A DNA stretch of 64,000 bases, taken from the NCBI GenBank assembly GCA_016190985.1, contig JACPPI010000007.1, positions 62,001 through 126,000 on the forward strand, in the 5' to 3' direction. Of this stretch, positions 57,368 to 64,000 are shown piece by piece. The DNA comes from Opitutia bacterium. GTDB taxonomy: Bacteria; Verrucomicrobiota; Verrucomicrobiia; Opitutales; Opitutaceae. A program made the position numbers and the translations under genes. A model generated the notes under the pieces. The model was given only the letters and a program-made list of their open reading frames with translations. It did no database searches and was not told the origin of the DNA. Numbering within the stretch: position 1 is the stretch's first letter; every line of letters starts with the position of its first letter.

Positions 57368-57390
57368 GGGCGGCAGCAAAACTGCCGCCC
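57368..57390 (+). terminator. Extra hairpin after the tracrRNA
   Basis: GGGCGGCAG-CAAAA-CTGCCGCCC, a perfect 9-bp stem that directly follows the tracrRNA T-run; it could be a further tracrRNA stem or a back-up terminator. Confidence 0.45.
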
Positions 57391-57517
57391 GCTGCATTTG
57401 CCGGGAGGGATTCATGGTTGTGGCCCCGGGGCTTTCTGCGGGATAAAGACGCCCGGGTCAACGGCGCTCCGGGGGCTTTGGGTTTGTGCCGGCGGGGTGG
57501 GCGGGTTTGCTCCGCTC

Positions 57518-58402
57518 ATGAAGTTCAACGCCGTCCTGCTCCTGCCCCTCGCCTGCGCGCTGACCTATGTGCTGGGGGCGCTGGCGGTGAAGCGCGCCAC
57601 CGCGTTCGGCGTCGGCATCTGGCGCACGAGTTTCCTCTCCAATGTGGCGATTGCGCTGCTGTTTGTGCCCGTGTGGCTCGGGTATGGCGGGCAGGTCCAT
57701 CCGCTGGCGGACTACTGGCAGCCGGCCGTGACGGCGCTGTGCTTTCTGGGCGGACAGGCACTCACGTTCCTCGCCCTCAGCCGCGGCGATGTTTCCGTCA
57801 CGACGCCGGTCATGGGCACCAAGGTGATCCTGGTGGCGCTGTTCAGCAGCCTGCTGCGGGTGGGTGAGGTGCCGTTGCAATGGTGGATCGGGGCAGCGCT
57901 GAGCACGGCGGCCATCGCGTTGCTGCACCTCGGCGGAGAGTCGCGGCAACGCCACGTCGGGCGGACCGTGCTGCTCGCTTTCGGCAGCGCGGCCTCCTTC
58001 AGCCTCGGCGATGTCCTGATGCAGAAGTGGGTGCCGGTTTGGGGCCTCGGCAATTATTTCCCGCCGATGTTCCTGCTCGTCGCGCTGCTGTCGTGCGCCT
58101 TCGTGCCGTTTTTCCACGCGCCGCTGTCGGCGATGCCCGCCGCCGCGTGGCGCTGGGTGGGGCCGGGGGCGCTGTTGCTGGCGGTCAACAACGCCGGCGT
58201 GGTGCTGGCGATCATGCTCGTGGGCAGCGCCACGGTGGTGAACATCATCTACAGCGTGCGCGGGCTGTTTAGCGTGCTGTTGGTCTGGCTGATCGGCCAC
58301 TGGTTCACCAACGACGAGAAGCACCTCGGCGGCCGCGTGCTGCGGTTCCGCTTCACTGGCGCCGTGCTGATGGTGGCGGCGATCGTGCTGGTCCTGGTGT
58401 AG
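57518..58402 (+). CDS. DMT/EamA superfamily transporter
   Basis: A 294-residue membrane protein with nine or ten hydrophobic segments and the two-repeat EamA layout (N-terminal half ending near LLHLGGES, second half from VLLAFGSAASFSLGDVLM). GGQALTFLALSRGDVSVTTPVMGTKVIL carries the repeat's conserved small-residue pattern. Likely a metabolite exporter; substrate unknown. The ATG at 57518 is about 150 bases after the tracrRNA end. Confidence 0.87.
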   Translation: MKFNAVLLLPLACALTYVLGALAVKRATAFGVGIWRTSFLSNVAIALLFVPVWLGYGGQVHPLADYWQPAVTALCFLGGQALTFLALSRGDVSVTTPVMGTKVILVALFSSLLRVGEVPLQWWIGAALSTAAIALLHLGGESRQRHVGRTVLLAFGSAASFSLGDVLMQKWVPVWGLGNYFPPMFLLVALLSCAFVPFFHAPLSAMPAAAWRWVGPGALLLAVNNAGVVLAIMLVGSATVVNIIYSVRGLFSVLLVWLIGHWFTNDEKHLGGRVLRFRFTGAVLMVAAIVLVLV

Positions 58403-58451
58403 CCGTGCCAGCGCCTCGCGGGCGCGCTGCTTGGCCCGGCGGCTGGCCTCT

Positions 58452-59471
58452 TCACGGCTTGCGGAACAGATAGTGGCTCACGTGCCATTCCTCGCCGGCG
58501 CGGAACCACCAGAGCTCGGCGCAGGCGAGGTAGAAGACGCGCCAGTAGCTCCACCACTTCACGGCCTGGTCCGCGCCGTAGGTCTGGGCGAAAAGCGGCA
58601 GAATCTCGGCGCGGTGCGCGTCCATGTTGTGCAGCCAGTGCTCGGCTGTGCGGGCGTAGTGGGTGCCGTTGACCCGCCAGTCCTGCACCAGCTTCAGGTC
58701 GTCCTGGAAGAGCGGGAACAGGCCGTGGGCGGGCATCAGCCCGCCGGTGAAAAAATACCGGCTCATCCAGTCGCTCGCGTCGCGCGCCTCGAAATGATAG
58801 GCGACGCGGGCGTGGGTGAAGACATGTGCGAAGAACATCCCGCCGGGTCGCAGCCAGCGCGCGATGTTGGCCATCAGGCGCGGCCAGTTCTTCATGTGCT
58901 CGAACATCTCGACCGACACCACGCGGTCCCAGCGCCCGGCGTCGAGCGCGAGATCGTTCATGTCGCAGGTGATGATGCTGACGTTGGCCAGGCCGCGCCG
59001 CTGCGCCTCGCCGAGGATGTGCTCGCGCTGCGTGCGGGAGTGCGAGACGCCGGTGATGCGGGCGCGGGGATATTTCTCCGCCATCCACAAGGTGAGCGAG
59101 CCCCAGCCGCAGCCGAGTTCGAGGATGTCGAGGCCGTCGGCCAGTTGCGCCCGCTCGCAGGTGAGCGCGAGCATCGCCTCCTCGGCCTGCGCGAGCGTCT
59201 CGGTGCCGTGCTCGTAGAGGGCGGAGGAGTATTTCAGGCGCGGCCCGAGGCAAAGCCGGTAGAACGCCGTCGGCACCTCGTAGTGCTGTTCCTTCGAGTC
59301 GGTGGTGTTGATGGCGATCGGCTGGGCGCGAAGCGCCTCGGCGAACTGCCGGAGCTGCTGCTCCGGCGACGGATGCGCGATCTCGCGCAGCCGCAGCCGC
59401 AACAGCCGCCGGATGCCGAGCCGGATCAGCCAGTCGGGGAGAAGGTCGCGGGCGAGGAGGGTGTCGATCAT
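58452..59471 (-). CDS. CFA-synthase-family SAM-dependent methyltransferase, short form
   Basis: A 339-residue methyltransferase. The SAM site is ILELGCGWGSLTLWMAEKYP, followed by GVSHSRTQREHI, and the family active-site segments VVSVEMFEHMKNW and FFAHVFTHARVAYHF; HYEVPTAFYRLCLGPRLKYSSALY is the N-terminal lipid-facing hallmark. It probably methylates unsaturated acyl chains, or acts as a related methyltransferase. It ends a tightly packed seven-gene cluster, overlapping DUF1295 by four bases. Confidence 0.9.
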   Translation of the reverse strand: MIDTLLARDLLPDWLIRLGIRRLLRLRLREIAHPSPEQQLRQFAEALRAQPIAINTTDSKEQHYEVPTAFYRLCLGPRLKYSSALYEHGTETLAQAEEAMLALTCERAQLADGLDILELGCGWGSLTLWMAEKYPRARITGVSHSRTQREHILGEAQRRGLANVSIITCDMNDLALDAGRWDRVVSVEMFEHMKNWPRLMANIARWLRPGGMFFAHVFTHARVAYHFEARDASDWMSRYFFTGGLMPAHGLFPLFQDDLKLVQDWRVNGTHYARTAEHWLHNMDAHRAEILPLFAQTYGADQAVKWWSYWRVFYLACAELWWFRAGEEWHVSHYLFRKP

Positions 59472-60259
59472 GGGAGTTGCTTCGGGAACCACGGCACGAA
59501 GGCGCTCGTGGTCTGCTGGTAGCGGCGGTAGGCGTCGCCCTTCGAGCGCACGGCGGCCTCCTCGTTGAGGGGAATGCCGCTGACCTTGAGCAGGAGGAAG
59601 AGGATGCTCGCGGGCGCGATGATGGCGATGCCGCCCCACGGCGATGCGAGGGCGATCAGGAAGCAGGCCACCCAGATGAGCCATTCGAAAAAGTAGTTGG
59701 GATGCCGGCTGAAGCGCCACAGGCCGACGGCGCACACGCGGCCGTGGTTGGCCGGATCACGCCGAAAGGCGGCGAGCTGGGCATCGGCCAGCGATTCACC
59801 GAGCAGCGCCGCGAGCCAGAGCCCGGCGCCGGCCCATTCCAGCCAGTGGAACCCCGCGGTGCGGTTCAGCATCGGCAGGAGAAACGGGACCGAGAGCAGC
59901 GCGACGGTGAAGGCCTGCAGCTGGAAGAACCCGAACATCTTCGCGTGGAAATTCGCGGCCCAGTCGTGGCGCATGCGCACGTAGCGGCTGTCCTCGACCG
60001 GGTGGTGGCCGGCCACGCGCTTCAGCAGGTGCGAGCCCAGCCGCAGGCTCCAGAGCACCGCCAGACCGCCGACCAGCAGGCGGCGCGGCACCCAGCCGGC
60101 ACCCAGCCCGGCGTAAAGCGCGGCGACGCCGACAAAGGCATAGGACCACGCGACGTCGACGAAGCCGTAGTTGTCGAGCCGGCGGCAAAGAAAATAGAGC
60201 AGGCCAAACAGCCCGCAAAGCGCGGCGAGGACGGTGAGCAGGAGGGACAGGGCGGACAT
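59468..60259 (-). CDS. DUF1295 membrane protein (steroid-5-alpha-reductase-like)
   Basis: A 263-residue membrane protein with about six hydrophobic segments. Family signatures are DNYGFVDVAWSYAFVGVA, RMRHDWAANFHAKMF and GLWRFSRHPNYFFEWLIWVA, the latter being the NADPH-binding RHPNY motif of the 5-alpha-reductase/isoprenylcysteine-methyltransferase superfamily. It may reduce a lipid double bond made or modified by the neighbouring enzymes. Confidence 0.9.
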   Translation of the reverse strand: MSALSLLLTVLAALCGLFGLLYFLCRRLDNYGFVDVAWSYAFVGVAALYAGLGAGWVPRRLLVGGLAVLWSLRLGSHLLKRVAGHHPVEDSRYVRMRHDWAANFHAKMFGFFQLQAFTVALLSVPFLLPMLNRTAGFHWLEWAGAGLWLAALLGESLADAQLAAFRRDPANHGRVCAVGLWRFSRHPNYFFEWLIWVACFLIALASPWGGIAIIAPASILFLLLKVSGIPLNEEAAVRSKGDAYRRYQQTTSAFVPWFPKQLP

Positions 60260-60265
60260 GGAAAT

Positions 60266-60769
60266 TCAGGCGCGGGCCGGTGGAGAGGAGGCAAGCCGTC
60301 GCAACACGGGCCGCAGCGAGCAGAACAGGACCGCGACCAGCAAGGGCGAGGTCAGCGCCCAGGCCGTGAACGCGTGGGCGCCGGCCCGCCCGAAAATCGC
60401 GAGGAACTCGCCCACCGTCTTGCCGCCGAAGGTCCCGATCATTCCCGAAAAGGAGAACGGCATCGGCGGATCGCGCCAGAGAAATTCGCCGAGGCGCAGG
60501 TAGGCGACCACCAGCACGAGCTGGAGCGGGCCGAGCACCTGGTTGAGGGTCTGGAGCACGGGCTGGTTCATGCGCAGCGCGACGCCGACCCCGAGGTTGA
60601 GCAGCGAGGTGAAGCCGAGGAAGGGAAACAGCGAGCAGGCCGTGCCGACCGCGAGCGTGGCCGACAACTTGTCCGGCGTGACACCCTGGGTGAGCTGCGC
60701 CAGCAGCGGCGCCACGACCCGGCGTTGCCAAAAGGGGGGACGGGCAAGCGTGGTGACGGGAGCGGTCAC
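60266..60769 (-). CDS. DUF2062 membrane protein
   Basis: A 167-residue protein with the DUF2062 pattern: TLAVGTACSLFPFLGFTSLL, ALRMNQPVLQTLNQV and three or four membrane segments, ending in RRLASSPPARA. The GTG start overlaps the DUF1475 stop (GTGA). Function unknown; perhaps lipid or glycan-related membrane scaffold in this cluster. Confidence 0.8.
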   Translation of the reverse strand: MTAPVTTLARPPFWQRRVVAPLLAQLTQGVTPDKLSATLAVGTACSLFPFLGFTSLLNLGVGVALRMNQPVLQTLNQVLGPLQLVLVVAYLRLGEFLWRDPPMPFSFSGMIGTFGGKTVGEFLAIFGRAGAHAFTAWALTSPLLVAVLFCSLRPVLRRLASSPPARA

Positions 60770-61176
60770 GCCAGTAGGTAGACGGCCACCGACAAGGCCG
60801 CGAGGATGCCGGGCAGGAGCAGGCCGCCGGGGTTGCGGCGGGTGAAAACCTTGTCCAGGGCGTCTCGCGCCGGCTCCTTGGCCGAGACGGAAAAAAGCTC
60901 GTCGAGCATGTAGGCGGCCATGGCGATGTTGCCCAGCAGGATGATGCCGACAAACCAGAGAGCGCGCGCCACCCAGGACTGCTCCTTCCACGCCACCCAG
61001 GCATAGAAGGCGATGAAGGCCCAATAGGCGTCGAAAAGCGTGGCGATGACCCACGGATCGCGGATGGTGGCGCTGCGCGCAAAGTCGCCGAGGGACTGGT
61101 GCAGGCTGGCCCAGGTGGTGACCCCGAGCATCGAGGCGATGACGGTGCAAAAGAGGAGGCGGAGAAACCAGATCAT
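60766..61176 (-). CDS. DUF1475 membrane protein
   Basis: A 136-residue protein with four hydrophobic segments. VTTWASLHQSLGDFARS, WVIATLFDAYWAFIAFYAWV and AWKEQSWVARALWFVGIILLGNIAMA match the DUF1475 layout found next to CFA-type methyltransferases in other bacteria (from memory). Its role is unknown. Confidence 0.8.
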   Translation of the reverse strand: MIWFLRLLFCTVIASMLGVTTWASLHQSLGDFARSATIRDPWVIATLFDAYWAFIAFYAWVAWKEQSWVARALWFVGIILLGNIAMAAYMLDELFSVSAKEPARDALDKVFTRRNPGGLLLPGILAALSVAVYLLA

Positions 61177-61185
61177 GGCGGCGGA

Positions 61186-62475
61186 TCAGAACGAGAGGTT
61201 GTTGGGCCGCGTGTGCACGGTCTGCACGACGGAGATGTTGCGCAGGGCGAAGGCCGCCTCGCAGTAACAGAGATAATAATCCCACTTCCGGATGAAGCGC
61301 TCGTCGAAGCCGAGGGCGCGCACCCGGTCGAGCCGCGCGTGGAAGAGCTGCCGCCAGGAGCGCAGGGTGCGCGCGTAGTCGCGGCCCATGTCCTCCAGGC
61401 CGTGGAGCACGAAGCCGCCTTGTTCGGCCAGCAGGCGGTTGAGGCGGTTGACGGAAAGCAGGAGGGAACCGGGGAAGATGTGTTTCTGGATGAAATCCAC
61501 GCCGCGCCGGAGCTGGTCGTAACGGGCGTCGGGGTAGGTGATGAACTGGAGCGCGATCAGGCCGTCGCGCTTGAGGACGCGGTCGCACACGGCGGCGTAG
61601 TCGGGGAGATATTCATGGCCGACGGCCTCGATCATCTCGATGGAGGCGATCTTGTCGAACCGGCCGGTGAGGTCGCGGTAGTCCTGCAGCCGCACCTCGA
61701 TGCGGTCGCCCAGGCCCGCGGCGGCGATGCGGGCGCGGGCGCCGTCGAGCTGCTGCGGCGACAAGGTGAGCGTGGTGACGCGGCAGCCGTAGTTCTTCGC
61801 GGCGTGGATGCTCCAGCCGCCCCAGCCGGAGCCGATCTCCAGCACGTGGTCGGTGGGCTGGAGGTGCAGCTTGCGGCAGAGGGAGTCGTTCTTGGCGACC
61901 TGCGCCGCCTCAAGGGTCTCGGCTCCCGCCCAACGGGCGCCGGAATACATCATGGACGGATCGAGCCAGAGCGCGAAGAAATCATTGGAGAGATCGTAGT
62001 GTTCGCGGATGTTGCGCCCGGCCGTGGCCCGGGAGTTGGGCCGGAGCAGGTGCCCGAGGCGGTTGCCGAGCCGGAGGAGGTTCAGGGCGAGCGATCGGGC
62101 CCGCCGGGAACCGGTAAGGGTCGGCGCGTGCTCGAGGTTGAGGATGAACCAGCCGACCACGGAGGTGAGATCCGGTGTCTCCCAGTCGCCGTCGAGGTAG
62201 GCCTCGGCAAAACCGATGTCGCCGTAGAGGGCGCATTTGGTGAAGAAGGTCGCGCGGCGCACGCGGAGGTGCGCGGCGTTGCTCACGCCCGGGGCCACGG
62301 TCGTGGCGACGGTATCCGGGTCGCCGAACTCGCGGACGGTGCCGTCGGGCAACTCAAGGCGCAGGCGGCCGAGCTTCATGTCCGCAAACGAGCCGAGCAC
62401 GGCGTTTTGAAAAAACGACTGGGCGGGAACGCCGGTGGCGGTCGCGGCGGGGGTGGTGGCGAGGTCGTGGCTCAT
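61186..62475 (-). CDS. cfa: Cyclopropane-fatty-acyl-phospholipid synthase family protein
   Basis: A 429-residue enzyme with the long N-terminal domain of Cfa (LRLELPDGTVREFG, FAEAYLDGDWETPDL) and the SAM domain VLEIGSGWGGWSIHAAKNYG. Family residues continue in SIEMIEAVGHEYLPDY, FITYPDARYDQLRRGVDFI and HIFPGSLLLS. It would add a methylene or methyl group to unsaturated acyl chains in membrane phospholipids. Its start overlaps the DUF1365 gene stop. In some alphaproteobacteria the same neighbours (FAD oxidase, DUF1365, CFA-like) respond to singlet oxygen. Confidence 0.92.
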   Translation of the reverse strand: MSHDLATTPAATATGVPAQSFFQNAVLGSFADMKLGRLRLELPDGTVREFGDPDTVATTVAPGVSNAAHLRVRRATFFTKCALYGDIGFAEAYLDGDWETPDLTSVVGWFILNLEHAPTLTGSRRARSLALNLLRLGNRLGHLLRPNSRATAGRNIREHYDLSNDFFALWLDPSMMYSGARWAGAETLEAAQVAKNDSLCRKLHLQPTDHVLEIGSGWGGWSIHAAKNYGCRVTTLTLSPQQLDGARARIAAAGLGDRIEVRLQDYRDLTGRFDKIASIEMIEAVGHEYLPDYAAVCDRVLKRDGLIALQFITYPDARYDQLRRGVDFIQKHIFPGSLLLSVNRLNRLLAEQGGFVLHGLEDMGRDYARTLRSWRQLFHARLDRVRALGFDERFIRKWDYYLCYCEAAFALRNISVVQTVHTRPNNLSF

Positions 62476-63335
62476 GTCTTGGATACGGGTTGGGCGGCGG
62501 GCGTGAGGCTGGCGTGGGGCCGGTAAAGGTCGCGCTGCGCCCCGGGCCGGGCGGCCTTGGCGAACCAAGGCACTTTCTTGAGGTAAATGCGGAGGGCGTT
62601 CCAATGGATGAGCCCGATGATCCGGAGGGTGAGGAAGGGATACTTGAAGGTGAACCAGGCGAGCGCGCGATCGGTCAGGGGGCGGCGCGTGCCGGTGAGG
62701 GAGCTGGTGAGCGTGCGCCGGTCGGCGTCGTAGTCGTCGATCTGGACCGAGAGCTTGTCGCCGGGGTCGCGCAGCGTGAAGTCAAAGGCCACATCCATGT
62801 CGGTGAACGGCGAGACGTAGAAATACTTGGGCGTGCGCAGAGTGAAGGCCGCGCCCTGCCGGGTGGCGGGGCCGAGCACGAAGGGTTTCATCTCGCGGAA
62901 GGTGTTCGTGACCTCCGCGAGCGCGGCGACGGGCCGGCCATCCCGGTCGGAGCAAAAATAAAACGAGACGGGATTGAACAGATAGCCGAGCACGCGCGGC
63001 AACGTCACGAGCAGCACGCGGGTGTCGGCGGGCAGGGTGGTGCCGTGGGCGGCGAGGTAGGCGAGGACCCGGGCCTTGAGGTGGGGGATCGCGGACGGAG
63101 GTGCGGGGGCAACGCCGGAACCGGGGTTGTGCAGCGGTTCATTGGTCGGCAGGAAGTCGGCCTCCCGGAACGAATACGCGTTCCGGCGGTTGTGGGAGAA
63201 AAACCGCAGGCGGCGGTGCAGGGCCTCCAGTTCGTCGAGGTCGAGCGCGAACATGAAGATGCGATACAGGAACCGGTTGTCCACGGGCGAAAACCGGTGG
63301 TGCAGCACAAGGCACTCGTAGAGGCAGGAGTTCAT
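62472..63335 (-). CDS. DUF1365 family protein
   Basis: A 287-residue soluble protein. MNSCLYECLVLHHRFSPVDN, FLYRIFMFALDLDEL, RVLLVTLPRVLGYLFNPVSF, NTFREMKPFVL and KYFYVSPFTDMDV are DUF1365 signatures. I chose ATG 63335 because homologous sequence begins there; an earlier ATG at 63374 would add 13 residues. DUF1365 proteins nearly always sit next to CFA-type and FAD-oxidase genes and are thought to act in lipid modification. Confidence 0.9.
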   Translation of the reverse strand: MNSCLYECLVLHHRFSPVDNRFLYRIFMFALDLDELEALHRRLRFFSHNRRNAYSFREADFLPTNEPLHNPGSGVAPAPPSAIPHLKARVLAYLAAHGTTLPADTRVLLVTLPRVLGYLFNPVSFYFCSDRDGRPVAALAEVTNTFREMKPFVLGPATRQGAAFTLRTPKYFYVSPFTDMDVAFDFTLRDPGDKLSVQIDDYDADRRTLTSSLTGTRRPLTDRALAWFTFKYPFLTLRIIGLIHWNALRIYLKKVPWFAKAARPGAQRDLYRPHASLTPAAQPVSKT

Positions 63336-63405
63336 GCGGTGGGGCAAGGGGCCGACATGCAGGCAGGATGCCATTTGGATGGCTCAGGAGGGCCGGATAT
63401 TCCAC

Positions 63406-64000
63406 TCATGGCCGGTTCTCCCAAGGATCGCGCCCGAGCAGCTGGCGGCTGAGGTTCACGGCGGAGAGCAGGCCGTCCTCGTGAAACCCGTAGCGCGTCC
63501 AGGCGCCGGCGAAATAAGTCTCGGTGCCGCCGACCGCGGCCAGGTTGAGGGCCGGAATCTCCGCCTGGGCCCGCACGGCGCCGAGCGAAAAAAGCGGATG
63601 CTCGTAGGCGATGGTCTTGAGCACCCGATCCGGGTGGATGCGTTCGGGGCCGTTGATGGACACGAAATAATTCTCCCGGTCGGAGACTCCCTGCAGGCGG
63701 TTCATCCAGTAATGCGTGGCGGGGGCGGCGGCGCCGGCCGGAGCGCGGCCGAGGGAATAGTTCCAGGCGGACCAAGCGAGCCGGGTGCGCGGCATGACGG
63801 TGGGGTCGGTGTGCAGCGTGGCGGTGTTGGGCTGGCAATGGAATTCGCCCAGCAGCCGCCCCTCGGCGGGCGTCGGATCCGCGAGCAACCGGAGGGACTG
63901 GTCGGCGTGGCAGGCGAGGATGACCCGGTCGAAGCGCCCGACCGCGCCGTCGGAGGTGGCGAGAGTGACGCCGCCTTTTTCCCGCCGCACGCGGGTGATC
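63406..64000 (-). CDS. FAD-dependent amine-oxidase-like protein, C-terminal part
   Basis: About 198 residues are inside the window; the 5' part lies beyond the right edge. GVTLATSDGAVGRFDRVILACHADQSLRLL is the domain hinge, NYSLGRAPAGAAAPATHYWMNRLQG resembles the predicted NAD/FAD-binding proteins paired with DUF1365 and CFA synthases, and LAAVGGTETYFAGAWTRYGFHEDGLLSAV is the C-terminal FAD-binding motif. It probably oxidises or desaturates a lipid intermediate. Confidence 0.88.
   Translation of the reverse strand, partial: ITRVRREKGGVTLATSDGAVGRFDRVILACHADQSLRLLADPTPAEGRLLGEFHCQPNTATLHTDPTVMPRTRLAWSAWNYSLGRAPAGAAAPATHYWMNRLQGVSDRENYFVSINGPERIHPDRVLKTIAYEHPLFSLGAVRAQAEIPALNLAAVGGTETYFAGAWTRYGFHEDGLLSAVNLSRQLLGRDPWENRP

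Overview
The window is GC-rich, densely coded chromosomal DNA with short intergenic gaps, many 4-base ATGA/GTGA gene overlaps, several families of palindromic intergenic repeats, a tmRNA gene and almost entirely housekeeping or metabolic content. Together with a lysine-only micro-peptide, a ScfR-type fatty-acid regulator and a menaquinone-linked ETF module, this suggests an environmental Verrucomicrobiota bacterium, most likely of the Opitutaceae. That assignment is an inference from gene content; there is no rRNA marker in the window.

Layout. 0-11.4 kb: mixed housekeeping genes (BadF-type kinase, RidA, an rRNA-methyltransferase-like protein, a DUF1223 thioredoxin-fold protein, a VapBC-like toxin-antitoxin pair, uracil phosphoribosyltransferase, a penicillin-acylase-family hydrolase, Tag glycosylase, a YebC regulator) and a small HTH protein surrounded by three copies of one palindrome. 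11.4-24.5 kb: a 13-residue Lys/Ala peptide with tandem terminators, malQ, a gamma-glutamyltransferase, a response regulator and hybrid histidine kinase, an ECF sigma/anti-sigma/DUF4097 operon, an inserted cytosine-5 methyltransferase plus restriction endonuclease pair, and a Tat-exported metallo-beta-lactamase-fold protein. 24.5-24.9 kb: tmRNA.

25.2-42.3 kb is a coherent fatty-acid beta-oxidation island. It has three acyl-CoA dehydrogenases (one glutaryl-CoA-type), etfBA, a two-gene membrane ETF:quinone oxidoreductase, a ScfR/RamB-like regulator, an SDR, a hotdog-fold protein, an acyl-CoA-ligase-like enzyme, a thiolase and a FadB/FadJ-type fusion. Electrons from the dehydrogenases would pass through EtfAB to the membrane Fe-S/cytochrome-like pair and into the quinone pool.

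42.3-51.8 kb is housekeeping: a NUDIX gene with a downstream remnant of a second NUDIX 3' end, mdh with a candidate leader RNA or sRNA, ygfZ, prepilin peptidase, aroE, SirB1-like, YggS, LysR and TlpA.

51.8-57.4 kb is a complete type II-C CRISPR-Cas locus. It has an 11-repeat array that begins 8 bp after a chromosomal thioredoxin gene, a perfect 21-bp hairpin that closes the array, cas2-cas1-cas9 (1130-residue Cas9) on the opposite strand, and a tracrRNA gene divergent from cas9. Two of the ten spacers differ at three positions that are all synonymous in one reading frame, as expected if they were taken from two alleles of the same viral gene.

57.5-64 kb: a DMT transporter, then a seven-gene lipid-modification cluster with two CFA-synthase-family methyltransferases, DUF1295, DUF2062, DUF1475, DUF1365 and the C-terminal part of an FAD-dependent oxidoreductase that runs off the right edge.
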